Shown piece after piece: positions 55,703 through 64,000 of a stretch of DNA of 64,000 bases; position 1 is the stretch's first letter; every line of letters starts with the position of its first letter. A program made the translations under genes and the position numbers. Under the pieces are notes generated by a model. The model did not search any database, was not told the DNA's origin, and saw only the letters and a program-made list of their open reading frames with translations. The DNA is from Acetobacteraceae bacterium (GTDB lineage: Bacteria; Pseudomonadota; Alphaproteobacteria; Acetobacterales; Acetobacteraceae). Location of the stretch: contig JAKFUL010000002.1 in assembly GCA_021732665.1 (NCBI GenBank), positions 25,273-89,272 on the forward strand. The letters run 5' to 3'.

Positions 55703-57091
55703 TCACTGTTCGTGGAAGGCGCGCGCCATGCTGTCGCGAATGGGCTGCGTCATGTAGCGCCAGAAGCTGCGGCTTCCGGTCTGGATATGGCCTTCCACCG
55801 GCATGCCCGGCACCAGGAAGACGGAGGGCAAACGGGCCAGCTGATCCTGGTCGATGGCTATATAGGCGCGGTAGTAGGTTTGCCGCGTTTGCGGGTCGGT
55901 CGTCACATCCGCCGCCAGAAACGTGACGTGGCCGTGCAGATACGGCACCAGTCGCTGCTTGAAGGCGGGCAGGCGGATTTCCGCCTGCAAGCCGGGGTAC
56001 ACCACGTCGATGTCGTTGGGCTGGACATTGACCTCGGCCACAAGCTGGTCGCGCGCCGGCACCAGATCCATGATCGGGTCGCCCGGGCGGATGGCGGCGC
56101 CGACGGTGAAGGCGCGCAGGTTCACGACGGTGCCGGACTCGGGCGCCAGTACCTCGCGCCGGGTCGAGACATCGGCGGCGGCACGCATCCGCTCCTCGGC
56201 ATCGGCCAGCCTGGCGGCGACGTCGCGCGCATCGGTGTTGACCTCCTGCATGCGCTGGTCGTCCATCTGCCGCATCGTGCTGCGGGCCTCGGCGACGACG
56301 GCATTGGCGCGTTCGATCTGACCCTGCAGGTCGACGATCTGGCCTTCCAGCCCGTGCAGGCCGCGCTGCAACGCGAGCAGTTCGGGCAGGCGGGCCAGGC
56401 CCTGGTTCACCAGGCCGCGGCGCATGACCTCCTCCTGCCGGATCAGCTCCAGCTGACGGCGGGTGGCGAGGAGCTGGCCCTGGGCGGAGGCGATGACGCC
56501 CTGCTGTTGCGCGTCACGGGTCTGCATCACCGCGATCTGGCTGAGCAGGCTGGTGCGCCGGGCGTCGAACAGCGCGATCTGGCCGGTCATCGCCTCGATC
56601 GCGCGGGGGTGGGTGGAGGTCGCGAGGTCGGGCGGGAAGGTGATCTGTGTTGCCCGCGCCGCCTCGGCCACCAGCCGCGCCTCCTGTGCCTGGAGGGCGA
56701 AGCGTTGGGCGCGCAGCGCTTCCAGCGTGGCGCCGGACTGCACATCATCCAGCCGCATCACGACCTGGCCGGCCTCCACACGGGTGCCGTCGCGCACCAG
56801 GATTTCCTGCACGATGCCGCCTTCGAGGTGGGCGAGCGTCCGGCGGGTGCCTTCAACCTTGATCACCCCAGGGGCGATCGCCGCCTCGGCCAGCGGCACC
56901 ATCGTGGCCCAGGCCATGAAGCCGCCGAAGAAGCCGACCATGATGATCAGGCCGAAGATGATCACGCCCCGTGTGCGCGGGCGCTTGGCGTCCAGCAGCG
57001 GGTCGAAGGGCAGGTCGATGGCCGGGCGCGTGGCGCGCACGGCGGCGGGCACGGGCTGGGGTGCGGCGGGGCGGTCGATGACGTCGCTCAT
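55703..57091 (-). CDS. Type I secretion periplasmic adaptor (HlyD/PrtE family)
   Basis: 462 residues. One membrane anchor near residues 45-65 (VIIFGLIIMVGFFGGFMAW), then a lipoyl-like half (GVIKVEGTRRTLAHLEGGIVQEILVRDGTRVEAG, residues about 80-115), a long coiled coil (residues about 150-330) and a beta-barrel end. This is the PrtE/AprE layout, linking the inner-membrane ABC protein to an outer-membrane TolC protein. No TolC gene is present here. It is one base after the ABC gene stop, transcribed with it. Confidence 0.92.
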   Translation of the reverse strand: MSDVIDRPAAPQPVPAAVRATRPAIDLPFDPLLDAKRPRTRGVIIFGLIIMVGFFGGFMAWATMVPLAEAAIAPGVIKVEGTRRTLAHLEGGIVQEILVRDGTRVEAGQVVMRLDDVQSGATLEALRAQRFALQAQEARLVAEAARATQITFPPDLATSTHPRAIEAMTGQIALFDARRTSLLSQIAVMQTRDAQQQGVIASAQGQLLATRRQLELIRQEEVMRRGLVNQGLARLPELLALQRGLHGLEGQIVDLQGQIERANAVVAEARSTMRQMDDQRMQEVNTDARDVAARLADAEERMRAAADVSTRREVLAPESGTVVNLRAFTVGAAIRPGDPIMDLVPARDQLVAEVNVQPNDIDVVYPGLQAEIRLPAFKQRLVPYLHGHVTFLAADVTTDPQTRQTYYRAYIAIDQDQLARLPSVFLVPGMPVEGHIQTGSRSFWRYMTQPIRDSMARAFHEQ

Positions 57092-57092
57092 C

Positions 57093-58847
57093 TCAGGCGG
57101 CCCCCCCGGCGGTTTTGGCGGGCGCGGGGAGTTCGGCCGGCCGCGGCGGCGCCATCAGGCGCTTGAGAACCTCGGCGCGGGGGCCGAACATCTCGATGGC
57201 GCCTTCCTTCAGCAGCAGCACCTTGTCCACACCCTGCACCAGCGCGGGGCGGTGACTGACGAGGACGACCGTGCTGCCCATCGCCTTCAGCGTTTCCAAG
57301 GCGCGGGTCAGCGCCGCCTCGCTGTCGCCGTCGAGGTTGGAGTTGGGCTCGTCCAGCACCACAAGCTTGGGCCGGCCGAACATGGCGCGCGCCAGGCCGA
57401 TCAGCTGGCGCTGGCCGCCCGAGAGATGCTGCCCGCCATCGCCGATTTCGGTGTCATAGCCATTGGGCAGGCGCAGGATCATGTCGTGGCAGCCAGCCAG
57501 CCTGGCGGCCTCGAACACCTCCTCCGGCTCGGCCTCGCCCATCCTCGCGATGTTGCGGAAGACGGTGCCGTCGAACAGCTCGACATCCTGCGGCAGGTAG
57601 CCGACATGGCGGCCGAAATCCTCGCGCTGCCACATGAAGACATCGGCGCCGTCGAGGCGGACATGGCCCTGGTTGGGCTGCGCCACGCCGATCAGCATGC
57701 GGATCAGCGTGATCTTGCCGGCGGCCGAGGGGCCGATGATGGCGAGCGATTCCCCGCGGTTCAGCTCGAAGGCCACGCCCTTCACCATCGCCACGTTCTG
57801 GCCGGGGAAGGCGAAGGAGACGCGGTCGACCAGCAACTGGCCGGTCGGCTCGGGCAGCTTCATGCCCTCGGGGCGGATGCGGGGCAGGGCGAGGAAGGTC
57901 TGCAGCCTCCGGTAGCTCTGCCGGGCCTGCACAAGCTGCTTCCAGCCGCCGATCAGCTGTTCCACCGGCGCCAGCGCGCGGCCCATGATGATGGAGGCGG
58001 CGATGGAGGCGCCCGAAGTCAGCTCCTGCAGCAGCACCAGATAGGCGCCCAGACCCAGGATCGCGATCTGCACCGCAAGCCGGATGAACTTGGTCGTGCC
58101 CACGATCCAGGCGGCACGGTCGGCCGCGGCCTGTTGTGGCGGCAGGGTCTTGGCCACGCCCTCACGCCAGCGCGTCATCACCGCCGGCAGCATGCCCATG
58201 CTGTCGATCACCTCGGCATTGCGGCCGATGGCGTCCGCCCGCCGCTGGCTGGCCATGGCGGTGGTATTCGCCTCGCGCAGCAGGTTGGAGGTGATGAATT
58301 CATTGGCCAAAGTCAGCCCGAACAGCAGCGCGGCACCGGCCAGCGCCACCCAGCCCATCACCGGATGGAGCATGAAGATGACGGCCAGGTAGATCGGCAC
58401 CCATGGCACGTCATACAGCGACAGCATGCCGGGCGAGCCGAGATAGCCGCGGCAGACCGAGAGGTCGCGCAGCGCCTCCATCCGATAGGGCCGGCCGCGC
58501 AGTTGCGATTCCAGCGCCCGGGCAAAGCCCTCCGGCGCCACCCGGTTTTCCAGCCAGGTGGCGACGCGCTGCATGATGGTGCCGCGCACCGCTTCCAGGA
58601 TGGCCAGGATGCCGATGGCGAAGATGGCGATCAGCGTCAGGTAGAGCAGCGTGTCGGTGTTGCGGGTGGCCAGCACCCGGTCGAACACCTGCATCATATA
58701 GATGGAGACGGTCAGCTGCAGCATGTTGGCGACGCCGGAGAAGACGCCCACCAGCATGAAATGCGATCGGCATGAGGCGATGGCCCGGGCCATAGGCGTG
58801 TCGTTCAGCGGGTTCGGGGCGAAGAGCCCCGGGCGCGGCGGCATCAT
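57093..58847 (-). CDS. Type I secretion ABC transporter (PrtD family), Walker A altered
   Basis: 584 residues from ATG 58847 (a longer frame reaches 58970). Six membrane helices with HlyB/PrtD-type wording (SIYMMQVFDRVLATRNTDTL), then the ATPase: Walker A is IIGPSAAGK-I379-TL instead of GK-S/T, signature HLSGGQRQ, Walker B LVVLDEPNSNLD, switch His VSHRPA. The codon at 57711-57713 reads ATC (Ile), one base from AGC (Ser). The residue that normally binds Mg2+ is therefore changed. Without this, the protein looks intact. It would pump a C-terminal-signal protein; no substrate gene is evident. Confidence 0.9.
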   Translation of the reverse strand: MMPPRPGLFAPNPLNDTPMARAIASCRSHFMLVGVFSGVANMLQLTVSIYMMQVFDRVLATRNTDTLLYLTLIAIFAIGILAILEAVRGTIMQRVATWLENRVAPEGFARALESQLRGRPYRMEALRDLSVCRGYLGSPGMLSLYDVPWVPIYLAVIFMLHPVMGWVALAGAALLFGLTLANEFITSNLLREANTTAMASQRRADAIGRNAEVIDSMGMLPAVMTRWREGVAKTLPPQQAAADRAAWIVGTTKFIRLAVQIAILGLGAYLVLLQELTSGASIAASIIMGRALAPVEQLIGGWKQLVQARQSYRRLQTFLALPRIRPEGMKLPEPTGQLLVDRVSFAFPGQNVAMVKGVAFELNRGESLAIIGPSAAGKITLIRMLIGVAQPNQGHVRLDGADVFMWQREDFGRHVGYLPQDVELFDGTVFRNIARMGEAEPEEVFEAARLAGCHDMILRLPNGYDTEIGDGGQHLSGGQRQLIGLARAMFGRPKLVVLDEPNSNLDGDSEAALTRALETLKAMGSTVVLVSHRPALVQGVDKVLLLKEGAIEMFGPRAEVLKRLMAPPRPAELPAPAKTAGGAA

Positions 58848-59136
58848 GGGCGGACGCTCCCGGCTTCTTGGGCGATGGCGGCGATCAGCATCCTGAACCC
58901 TTTTCTGGCGGTCTTGCCCGCCGAGGCGCGTCCAACAGGGGCGGCAATTCTTGCCCAGTGGCAGTGGCACATTCTTGGCATCGTGGGCTTACCCAATGGT
59001 GAAAGGCACCCCGCGGGGCGGTGCCGGGGCGCGCGGCAGGCGAGAAGTCTATTCCGTAACCGGCTTCTAGGCATTTTCGGTCCCGTCGGCAAACTGTCAT
59101 TTTCCGCGATGGTGTTTCGGAAATTGAGCGGTGTCG

Positions 59137-60093
59137 TCACTTGTTGGATTCACCGCCATGTTTGTCGGCCAATGCCCCGCTGCAAGGGCCGGGCAGTGCC
59201 AGATAGGCCATCCGCTTCGCTTCCTGCCGGCCGCGCGTCACCGTCTCCAGCACCAGCCCGCAAGCCAGCGAGAGCAGGCCGGCCAGCACCAGGCCCATGC
59301 TCAGCACCGCCGTGGGCAGGCGTGGCACCAGCCCCGTCTCGTGGAAATGCTGCAAAACCGGAATGGCCAGCAACAACCCCAGCCCGGCCAGCCCCGCCGC
59401 GATGGCGCCAAAGAAGGGCAGTGGCTTTTCCCGCTGCAGCAGCCCCAATACCGTCAGCAAAATGCGAAACCCGTCGCGGAAGGTGTTGAGCTTGCTGTGC
59501 GACCCCTCCGGCCGCGGAAGGTAGGCACTGGTCAGGCTTGCCACCGGCATGCCCAGTTCCAGCGCATGCACGGTGAACTCCGTCTCGGTCTCGAAACCCT
59601 GCGCCAATGCCGGAAAGCTCTTTACGAATCTGCGGGAGAACACCCGATAGCCCGACAGCATGTCCGGCACGCCATGGCCGAACAGGGTCGCGATGGCGCC
59701 GGTGATGGCGCGGTTGCCGAAGCGATGGCCGAGGCGATAGGCCGCCTGCGACTGGCTCACCCGCGTGGCCGTCACCATATCCAGCCGCTGTTCGGCGAGC
59801 AGGGCCAGCATCGCGGGTGCCGCGGCGGCGTCATAGGTCCCGTCGCCATCGACCAGAAAATAGGCATCGGCCTCGATGGCGGCGAAGAGCCTTCGCACCG
59901 CATGGCCCTTGCCGCGGCGTGGCTCCGCCAGCACCTCGGCGCCGGCGGCCCGCGCCCGAGCGGCCGTGTCGTCGCTGCTGGCATTGTCGCAGACCAGGAT
60001 ATGCGCACCGGGCAGCGCCCGACGGAAATCGGCCACGACCCCGCCGATCGCCACCGCCTCGTTGTAACAGGGGATCAGGATGGCGACGCGCAT
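59137..60093 (-). CDS. GT2-family glycosyltransferase (polyprenyl-phosphate type)
   Basis: 318 residues. The GT-A fold is complete: IPCYNEAVAIGGVVADFRRAL, CDNASSDDTAARARAAGAEVL, EPRRGKGHAVRR, and the DxD-like FLVDGDGTYDA. After the catalytic part come two membrane helices (PFFGAIAAGLAGLGLLLAIPVLQ, VLSMGLVLAGLLSLACGLVLE). Layout and partner fit a Dpm1/GtrB-type enzyme that moves a sugar to undecaprenyl phosphate. Overlaps the upstream GtrA gene by one base pair in an ATGA arrangement. Confidence 0.88.
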   Translation of the reverse strand: MRVAILIPCYNEAVAIGGVVADFRRALPGAHILVCDNASSDDTAARARAAGAEVLAEPRRGKGHAVRRLFAAIEADAYFLVDGDGTYDAAAAPAMLALLAEQRLDMVTATRVSQSQAAYRLGHRFGNRAITGAIATLFGHGVPDMLSGYRVFSRRFVKSFPALAQGFETETEFTVHALELGMPVASLTSAYLPRPEGSHSKLNTFRDGFRILLTVLGLLQREKPLPFFGAIAAGLAGLGLLLAIPVLQHFHETGLVPRLPTAVLSMGLVLAGLLSLACGLVLETVTRGRQEAKRMAYLALPGPCSGALADKHGGESNK

Positions 60094-60497
60094 CAGGCCG
60101 GCTTGAACACGAAGCGGCGGGAGAGGGCGAAGTTGATGAACATCCCTGCAACCGACCCTGCCGCCACGCCCAGCACAGGCTGCGCCGCCACCAGCGGGCT
60201 GGCCGAGAGCAGGGCGGCATAGGTGCCGTAATTGGCGGCGAAACCCAGCAGGTTCAGCGCCACGAACACCCCCCATTGCCGCGCCACCGGCGCGCGGGCG
60301 GCGGCGCGGAAGGTCCAGGCCCGGTTGAGCGCGAAGGTGGCGCTGGCCGCCGCCAGATATGATACCACCCGGCCGCCATAAGGCCCGGCCCCCAGCGCCA
60401 GCATCGCCGTCAGCACGCCGGCATCCACCAGGAAGCCCGCCGTGCCGACGACGCCGAAGCGCAGGAACTGGCCGATGATGGGGAAGCGATCGAACAT
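60093..60497 (-). CDS. GtrA-family membrane protein
   Basis: 134 residues from ATG 60497, the usual family length; in-frame starts further upstream would add an Arg/Pro-rich lead. Four membrane helices with FLRFGVVGTAGFLVDAGVLTAML, AASATFALNRAWTFR and GMFINFALSRRFVF. GtrA proteins are thought to flip the lipid-linked sugar made by the cotranscribed GT2 enzyme. It diverges from the binding-protein gene at 60626 across 128 bases. Confidence 0.88.
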   Translation of the reverse strand: MFDRFPIIGQFLRFGVVGTAGFLVDAGVLTAMLALGAGPYGGRVVSYLAAASATFALNRAWTFRAAARAPVARQWGVFVALNLLGFAANYGTYAALLSASPLVAAQPVLGVAAGSVAGMFINFALSRRFVFKPA

Positions 60498-60625
60498 CCG
60501 CCCCTGATAGCGCCGGGATCGCGGCGGAACCAGGGCAGCGCGGTTGCCCTCCCGTGGCGCAAGAGCCTTCCCTTCGCCCGGGGCATCGGCCAATCTGGTC
60601 AGAACACTCAACCGGGAGAGCATTG

Positions 60626-62233
60626 ATGCTGCGTAGAGACCTGTTGGCGGCCGGCACCGGCCTTGCCGCAACCAGCCTGGCGGCGCCCGCCATGGCGCAG
60701 ACCGCCGCATCGCGCACGCTGCGATACGTGCCGCACGCCAACCTGCCCAATATCGACCCCTTCACCAACACGGCCTTCGTGGCGCGCGACCATGCCTTCC
60801 TGGTCTTCGACCAGCTCTACGGCATGGACGACCAGTTCCGCCCGCAGCCGCAGATGGTGGAAGGCCATGTGGTGGAGAATGACGGGCTGCTCTGGCGCTT
60901 CACGCTGCGCTCCGGCCTGAAGTTCCACGACAACACGCCGGTGCGCGGCCGCGACGTGATCGCGAGCATTCGCCGCTGGGGCGCGCGCGATGCCTTCGGC
61001 CAGGCGCTGATGGCGCGGGTGGCCGAGATGACCGAGGTGAGCGACCTGGTCTTCCAGATCCGCCTCACCAGCCCCTTCCCGAAGATGATCGACGCCTTCG
61101 CCAAGGTCACCACCAGCTGCCTGTTCATCATGCCCGAGCGGCTGGGCAATGTGGATCCTTCGACCAACATCACCGAGGCGATCGGCTCCGGCCCCTATCG
61201 TTTCGTGCGCGACCAATGGGTGCCCGGCAGCCGCGTGGTCTATGAGCGCTACGCCGACTACGCGCCGCGCCAGGAACAGCCGAGCATGACCTCGGGCGCC
61301 AAGGTCACCCATTTCGACCGTGTCGAATGGGTGATCATGCCCGACCCGGCCACCGCCTCGGCCGCGCTGCAGGCCGGCGAGGTCGATTGGTGGGAGCAGC
61401 CCACGGCCGACCTCTTCCCCCTCTTCCTGCGCGGCGCGGGGGCGCGCAACGTGACCGTGGACATCATCAACAATTCCGGCCTGATCGGGATTTTTCGGCC
61501 CAATCACCTGACGGCGCCGTTCAACAACCCCGCCGTGCGCCGCGCGGTGCTGACCGCGATCAACCAGATCGACTTCATGACCGCGGTGATCGGCGATCAG
61601 GGCGTGCCGGGACGGGCCAATCTGCGGCGCGAGGGCATCGGCTATTTCGCCCCGGAAAGCCCCTCGGCCTCCAATGTCGGGCTGGACCGGCTGCGCAAGA
61701 GCATCGATGCCGCGCGCGCCGAATTGCAGGCCGCCGGCGCCATGGGTGCCAAGCTGCTGTTGATGAACGCGACCGACCTCGCCTCGATCAACGCGGCCTC
61801 GCTGGTCGGCGCCGATCTGTTCCGCCGGATGGGCTTCAATGTCGATCTGGTGAGCACGGATTGGGGCACCATGGTGGCGCGGCGCGGCAGCCGCAACCAG
61901 ATCGAACAGGGCGGCTGGTCGGGCTTCTTCACCTTCTGGTCGGGCGTCGACCACTGGAACCCGGCGAGCCATGCCGCCATCCGCGGCCATGGCGCCAATG
62001 CCTGGCCGGGCTGGCCGACCATCCCGGCCATGGAGGCGCAGCGCGACATCTGGTTCAACGCGCCGAACGACGCGGCCGCCCTGGCGGCGACGACGGAGAT
62101 GCAGCGCATCGCCTTCGACGAGGTGCCCTATGTGCCCACGGGCATGTACTACCAGCCCACGGCATACCGGCGGAACCTGACGGGGATCCTGAAGGGCCAG
62201 CCGCCGCTGTTCTGGAATGTCCGCCGCGGCTGA
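60626..62233 (+). CDS. ABC transporter substrate-binding protein (family 5), first of a tandem pair
   Basis: 535 residues from ATG 60626 with GGGAG upstream. Signal: RRDLLAAGTGLAATSLAAPAMAQ. Family-5 wording: HANLPNIDPFTNTAFVARDHAFLVFDQLYG, WRFTLRSGLKFHDNTPV, SGPYRFVRDQWVPGSRVVYERYADY (approximate positions 40-215). It captures peptides or similar solutes. The next gene encodes a close relative (both have 'RVEW...ITD/PDPATASAAL' and end with FWNVRRG or FWNMRRG), so the pair arose by duplication. No permease is in view; it may lie beyond the window. Confidence 0.87.
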   Translation: MLRRDLLAAGTGLAATSLAAPAMAQTAASRTLRYVPHANLPNIDPFTNTAFVARDHAFLVFDQLYGMDDQFRPQPQMVEGHVVENDGLLWRFTLRSGLKFHDNTPVRGRDVIASIRRWGARDAFGQALMARVAEMTEVSDLVFQIRLTSPFPKMIDAFAKVTTSCLFIMPERLGNVDPSTNITEAIGSGPYRFVRDQWVPGSRVVYERYADYAPRQEQPSMTSGAKVTHFDRVEWVIMPDPATASAALQAGEVDWWEQPTADLFPLFLRGAGARNVTVDIINNSGLIGIFRPNHLTAPFNNPAVRRAVLTAINQIDFMTAVIGDQGVPGRANLRREGIGYFAPESPSASNVGLDRLRKSIDAARAELQAAGAMGAKLLLMNATDLASINAASLVGADLFRRMGFNVDLVSTDWGTMVARRGSRNQIEQGGWSGFFTFWSGVDHWNPASHAAIRGHGANAWPGWPTIPAMEAQRDIWFNAPNDAAALAATTEMQRIAFDEVPYVPTGMYYQPTAYRRNLTGILKGQPPLFWNVRRG

Positions 62234-62378
62234 GATGCGGCGCGGCCACGCTCACCTGCGACGGCCGCGCCGATGCCGCCGCAAGCTTGACTGTTCCCGG
62301 CCACCCCGAGCCTCGTTAGTATAGGCCCGGGTGGCACGGCGATTGCTGAGCCATCACCTGATCCGGGAGTCTTCCGCC

Positions 62379-63950
62379 ATGCAACGCCGTGACCTCATCG
62401 CCGCCGCCGCCACCGCCATAGCTTCGCCCAGCCTCGCCCAGGCGCCGCGCATCCTGCGCTTCGTGCCCCAGGCCAACCTGACCAGCCTGGACCCGATCTG
62501 GACCACGGCGAACATCACCCGCAACCACGCCTTCATGGTCTATGACACGCTGTATGGGCTGGACGCGCAGTTCAACGCCCGGCCGCAAATGGCCGCGGGC
62601 CATGCGGTGGAGGATGACGGCAAACGCGTGACCATCACGCTTCGCCCCGGCCTGCGCTGGCATGATGGCGAGCGGGTGACGGCCGCCGATTGCGTGCAGA
62701 GCCTGACGCGCTGGATGCGCCGCAACCCTTCCGGCCAGCAATTGGCGCGCCAGATCGACGAACTCGTGGCGGTGGACGACACCACGCTGCGCTTCCGCCT
62801 GAAGAAGCCCTTCCCGCTGCTGTTCTCGGCCCTGGCCAGCCCGGTGAACCCGGTGGCCTTCATGATGCCCGAGCGGATCGCCGCGACCGACGCCTTCCAG
62901 CAGATCCGCGAGGTGATCGGCAGCGGCCCGTTCAAGTTCAACCCGCGCGAGTATAATTCCGGCAGCCTCGTGGTCTATGAGCGCAATGCCGAGTACCAGC
63001 CCAACCCGAACGGCCCGTCGAGCTTCACCGCCGGCCCCAAGGTCGCGCATTTCGACCGTGTCGAATGGCGCATCATCACCGATGCCGCGACTTCGGCCGG
63101 TGCGCTGCAAACCTCCGAGATCGACTGGTTCGAGCAGCCGCCGGTGGAAATCCAGCAGCTGCTGCGGCGCAACCGCAACATCCATATCGAGCCGATCGAT
63201 CCGCTGCCGCTGACCGGCATCCTGCGCTTCAATTTTCTGCACGGCCCCTTCGACAAGAAGGAGATGCGCCAGGCCATCCTGCCCGCGGTCAACCAGTCGG
63301 ACTACATGAGCGCGATCGTGGGCACCGACCCCGCGATGATCCGCACCGGCGTGGGCATCTTCACCCCCGGCACGCCACTTGCCTCCGATGTCGGGCTCGA
63401 GCCGCTGACCGGGCCGCGCAGCCTCGACCGCTCCCGCGCCCTGCTGCGCGATGCCGGCTATACCAACCAGGTTATCCGCCTGATCGGGCCGACCGACATC
63501 CTGGCGCCGGCGGCGATGACCCAGGTGGCCGGCGACATGTTCCGCCGCCTGGGCGTGAACCTCGATTTCGCGCTGACCGATTGGGGCACGGTGGTGCAGC
63601 GCCGGGCGTCGCGCGAACCCGTCGAGCGCGGCGGGTGGAGCGCCTTCCTCACCGCCTTCTCCTCGACCGACTTCATGGACCCGGCCGGACATTTCCCGCT
63701 GCGCGGCAATGGGCTGAATTCATGGCCGGGCTGGCCCACCATCCCGCGCCTGGAAGAGCTTCGCGACGCCTGGTTCGACGCGCCGGACCTTGATGCCCAA
63801 AAGTCCATAGCCCGCGACATGCAGCGGGTGGCGATGGATGAGGTGCCCTTCATCCCCGTCGGCGCCTATATGTCGGCCACGGCGCATCGCGCCAATCTGC
63901 GCGACCGGGTGCCGGGGTTTGCCATCTTCTGGAACATGCGGCGGGGGTAG
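62379..63950 (+). CDS. ABC transporter substrate-binding protein (family 5), second of a tandem pair
   Basis: 523 residues from ATG 62379, with CGGGAG upstream. Signal RRDLIAAAATAIASPSLAQA. Matches the preceding gene along its length: PQANLTSLDPIWTTANITRNHAFMVYDTLYG, TLRPGLRWHDGERVTAAD, SGPFKFNPREYNSGSLVVYERN, FDRVEWRIITDAATSAGAL, and FWNMRRG at the end. Gap of 145 bases after the first gene, with its own ribosome binding site. Slightly shorter with loop differences, so ligand range may differ. Confidence 0.87.
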   Translation: MQRRDLIAAAATAIASPSLAQAPRILRFVPQANLTSLDPIWTTANITRNHAFMVYDTLYGLDAQFNARPQMAAGHAVEDDGKRVTITLRPGLRWHDGERVTAADCVQSLTRWMRRNPSGQQLARQIDELVAVDDTTLRFRLKKPFPLLFSALASPVNPVAFMMPERIAATDAFQQIREVIGSGPFKFNPREYNSGSLVVYERNAEYQPNPNGPSSFTAGPKVAHFDRVEWRIITDAATSAGALQTSEIDWFEQPPVEIQQLLRRNRNIHIEPIDPLPLTGILRFNFLHGPFDKKEMRQAILPAVNQSDYMSAIVGTDPAMIRTGVGIFTPGTPLASDVGLEPLTGPRSLDRSRALLRDAGYTNQVIRLIGPTDILAPAAMTQVAGDMFRRLGVNLDFALTDWGTVVQRRASREPVERGGWSAFLTAFSSTDFMDPAGHFPLRGNGLNSWPGWPTIPRLEELRDAWFDAPDLDAQKSIARDMQRVAMDEVPFIPVGAYMSATAHRANLRDRVPGFAIFWNMRRG

Positions 63951-63971
63951 GGTGGGGAGCGAGGCCCGTCA

Positions 63972-63986
63972 GGGGGCTTTGCCCCC
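63972..63986. terminator. GGGGGC-TTT-GCCCCC hairpin at the window end
   Basis: A 6-bp GC stem with TTT loop, 22 bases after the last stop. Sequences of the kind GGGGCTTTGCCCC recur after genes in this lineage and often act as weak terminators. The window ends 14 bases later, so its context is incomplete. Confidence 0.45.
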
Positions 63987-64000
63987 CGACACCCCCCACC

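Noticed and set aside
58848..59136. Small gene in the 289-base gap between the secretion and glycosyltransferase genes
   Set aside because: The only open frames lack a ribosome binding site and run into the neighbouring gene's antisense strand; nothing credible was seen.
62287..62322. Promoter TTGACT...TAGTAT before the second tandem binding-protein gene
   Set aside because: The spacer would be 24 bases, too long for a sigma-70 promoter.

Overview
This is a 64-kb, gene-dense, very GC-rich stretch (about 70 % by eye) of an alphaproteobacterial chromosome. The gene content fits the Acetobacteraceae (a Roseomonas-like heterotroph), although the sequence itself does not name a species: an aapJQMP amino-acid transporter, Bug/TctC and dipeptide-type binding proteins, ferredoxin-bilin chemistry, an acpXL cluster, Mla lipid transport and many ATGA/GTGA gene overlaps. 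No rRNA, tRNA, insertion sequence, phage or CRISPR array was seen. No gap without a gene exceeds 300 bases; the longest are 12769-13025 (a nested palindrome) and 58848-59136 (no feature recognised).

Regions. 1-3371: a light-sensing cassette made of the end of a bacteriophytochrome without a kinase, a STAS protein, a soluble MCP-like signalling protein, a heme oxygenase and a PcyA-type ferredoxin-dependent bilin reductase. 3568-9101: aapJQMP with an ATC hydrolase and a methyltransferase. 9196-12768: a Kup potassium transporter and an orphan solute-binding protein. 13026-18358 (minus): pstSCAB-phoU-phoB. 18486-25268: enoyl-CoA hydratase, gamma-glutamyltransferase, a repeat-bearing lipoprotein, a YihY protein, an AI-2E-family transporter and a transglutaminase. 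25501-33742: a mostly plus-strand run of eleven envelope and unknown genes that includes a PstS-like protein, an MlaA-like protein and a carbonic-anhydrase-like fusion. 33731-39831: nitronate monooxygenase, Na/Pi cotransporter, aspartate dehydrogenase, catalase-peroxidase. 39997-43020 (minus): acpXL, dehydratase and two ketosynthases. 43172-50472: a SnoaL-like protein, a binding protein divergent from a hybrid histidine kinase, MetF, MlaA, MlaC and a TctC protein. 50589-55609: a TPP enzyme, an NDP-forming acyl-CoA synthetase, a GAF protein and two small genes. 55703-58847 (minus): a type I secretion adaptor and ABC transporter. 59137-63950: a GT2/GtrA pair and two dipeptide-type binding proteins.

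How the genes work together. In the first cassette, heme is opened to biliverdin and then reduced, most likely to phycocyanobilin, next to a phytochrome whose output must pass to another protein; the STAS and MCP-like proteins in the same run are the natural candidates. The pst operon handles phosphate uptake under PhoB/PhoU, and a Pho-box-like sequence in front of the 26.9-kb unknown operon hints that it may share that control. Envelope functions recur: MlaA/MlaC lipid transport, a second MlaA-like protein, and an AcpXL-type set for very-long-chain acyl chains of lipid A.

The two most promising undescribed systems are the phytochrome-STAS-MCP-HO-FDBR cassette at 1-3371 and the unknown cluster at 25501-33742. 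The latter contains a novel C-terminal domain shared by two of its proteins, one of them fused to a beta-carbonic-anhydrase-like domain.
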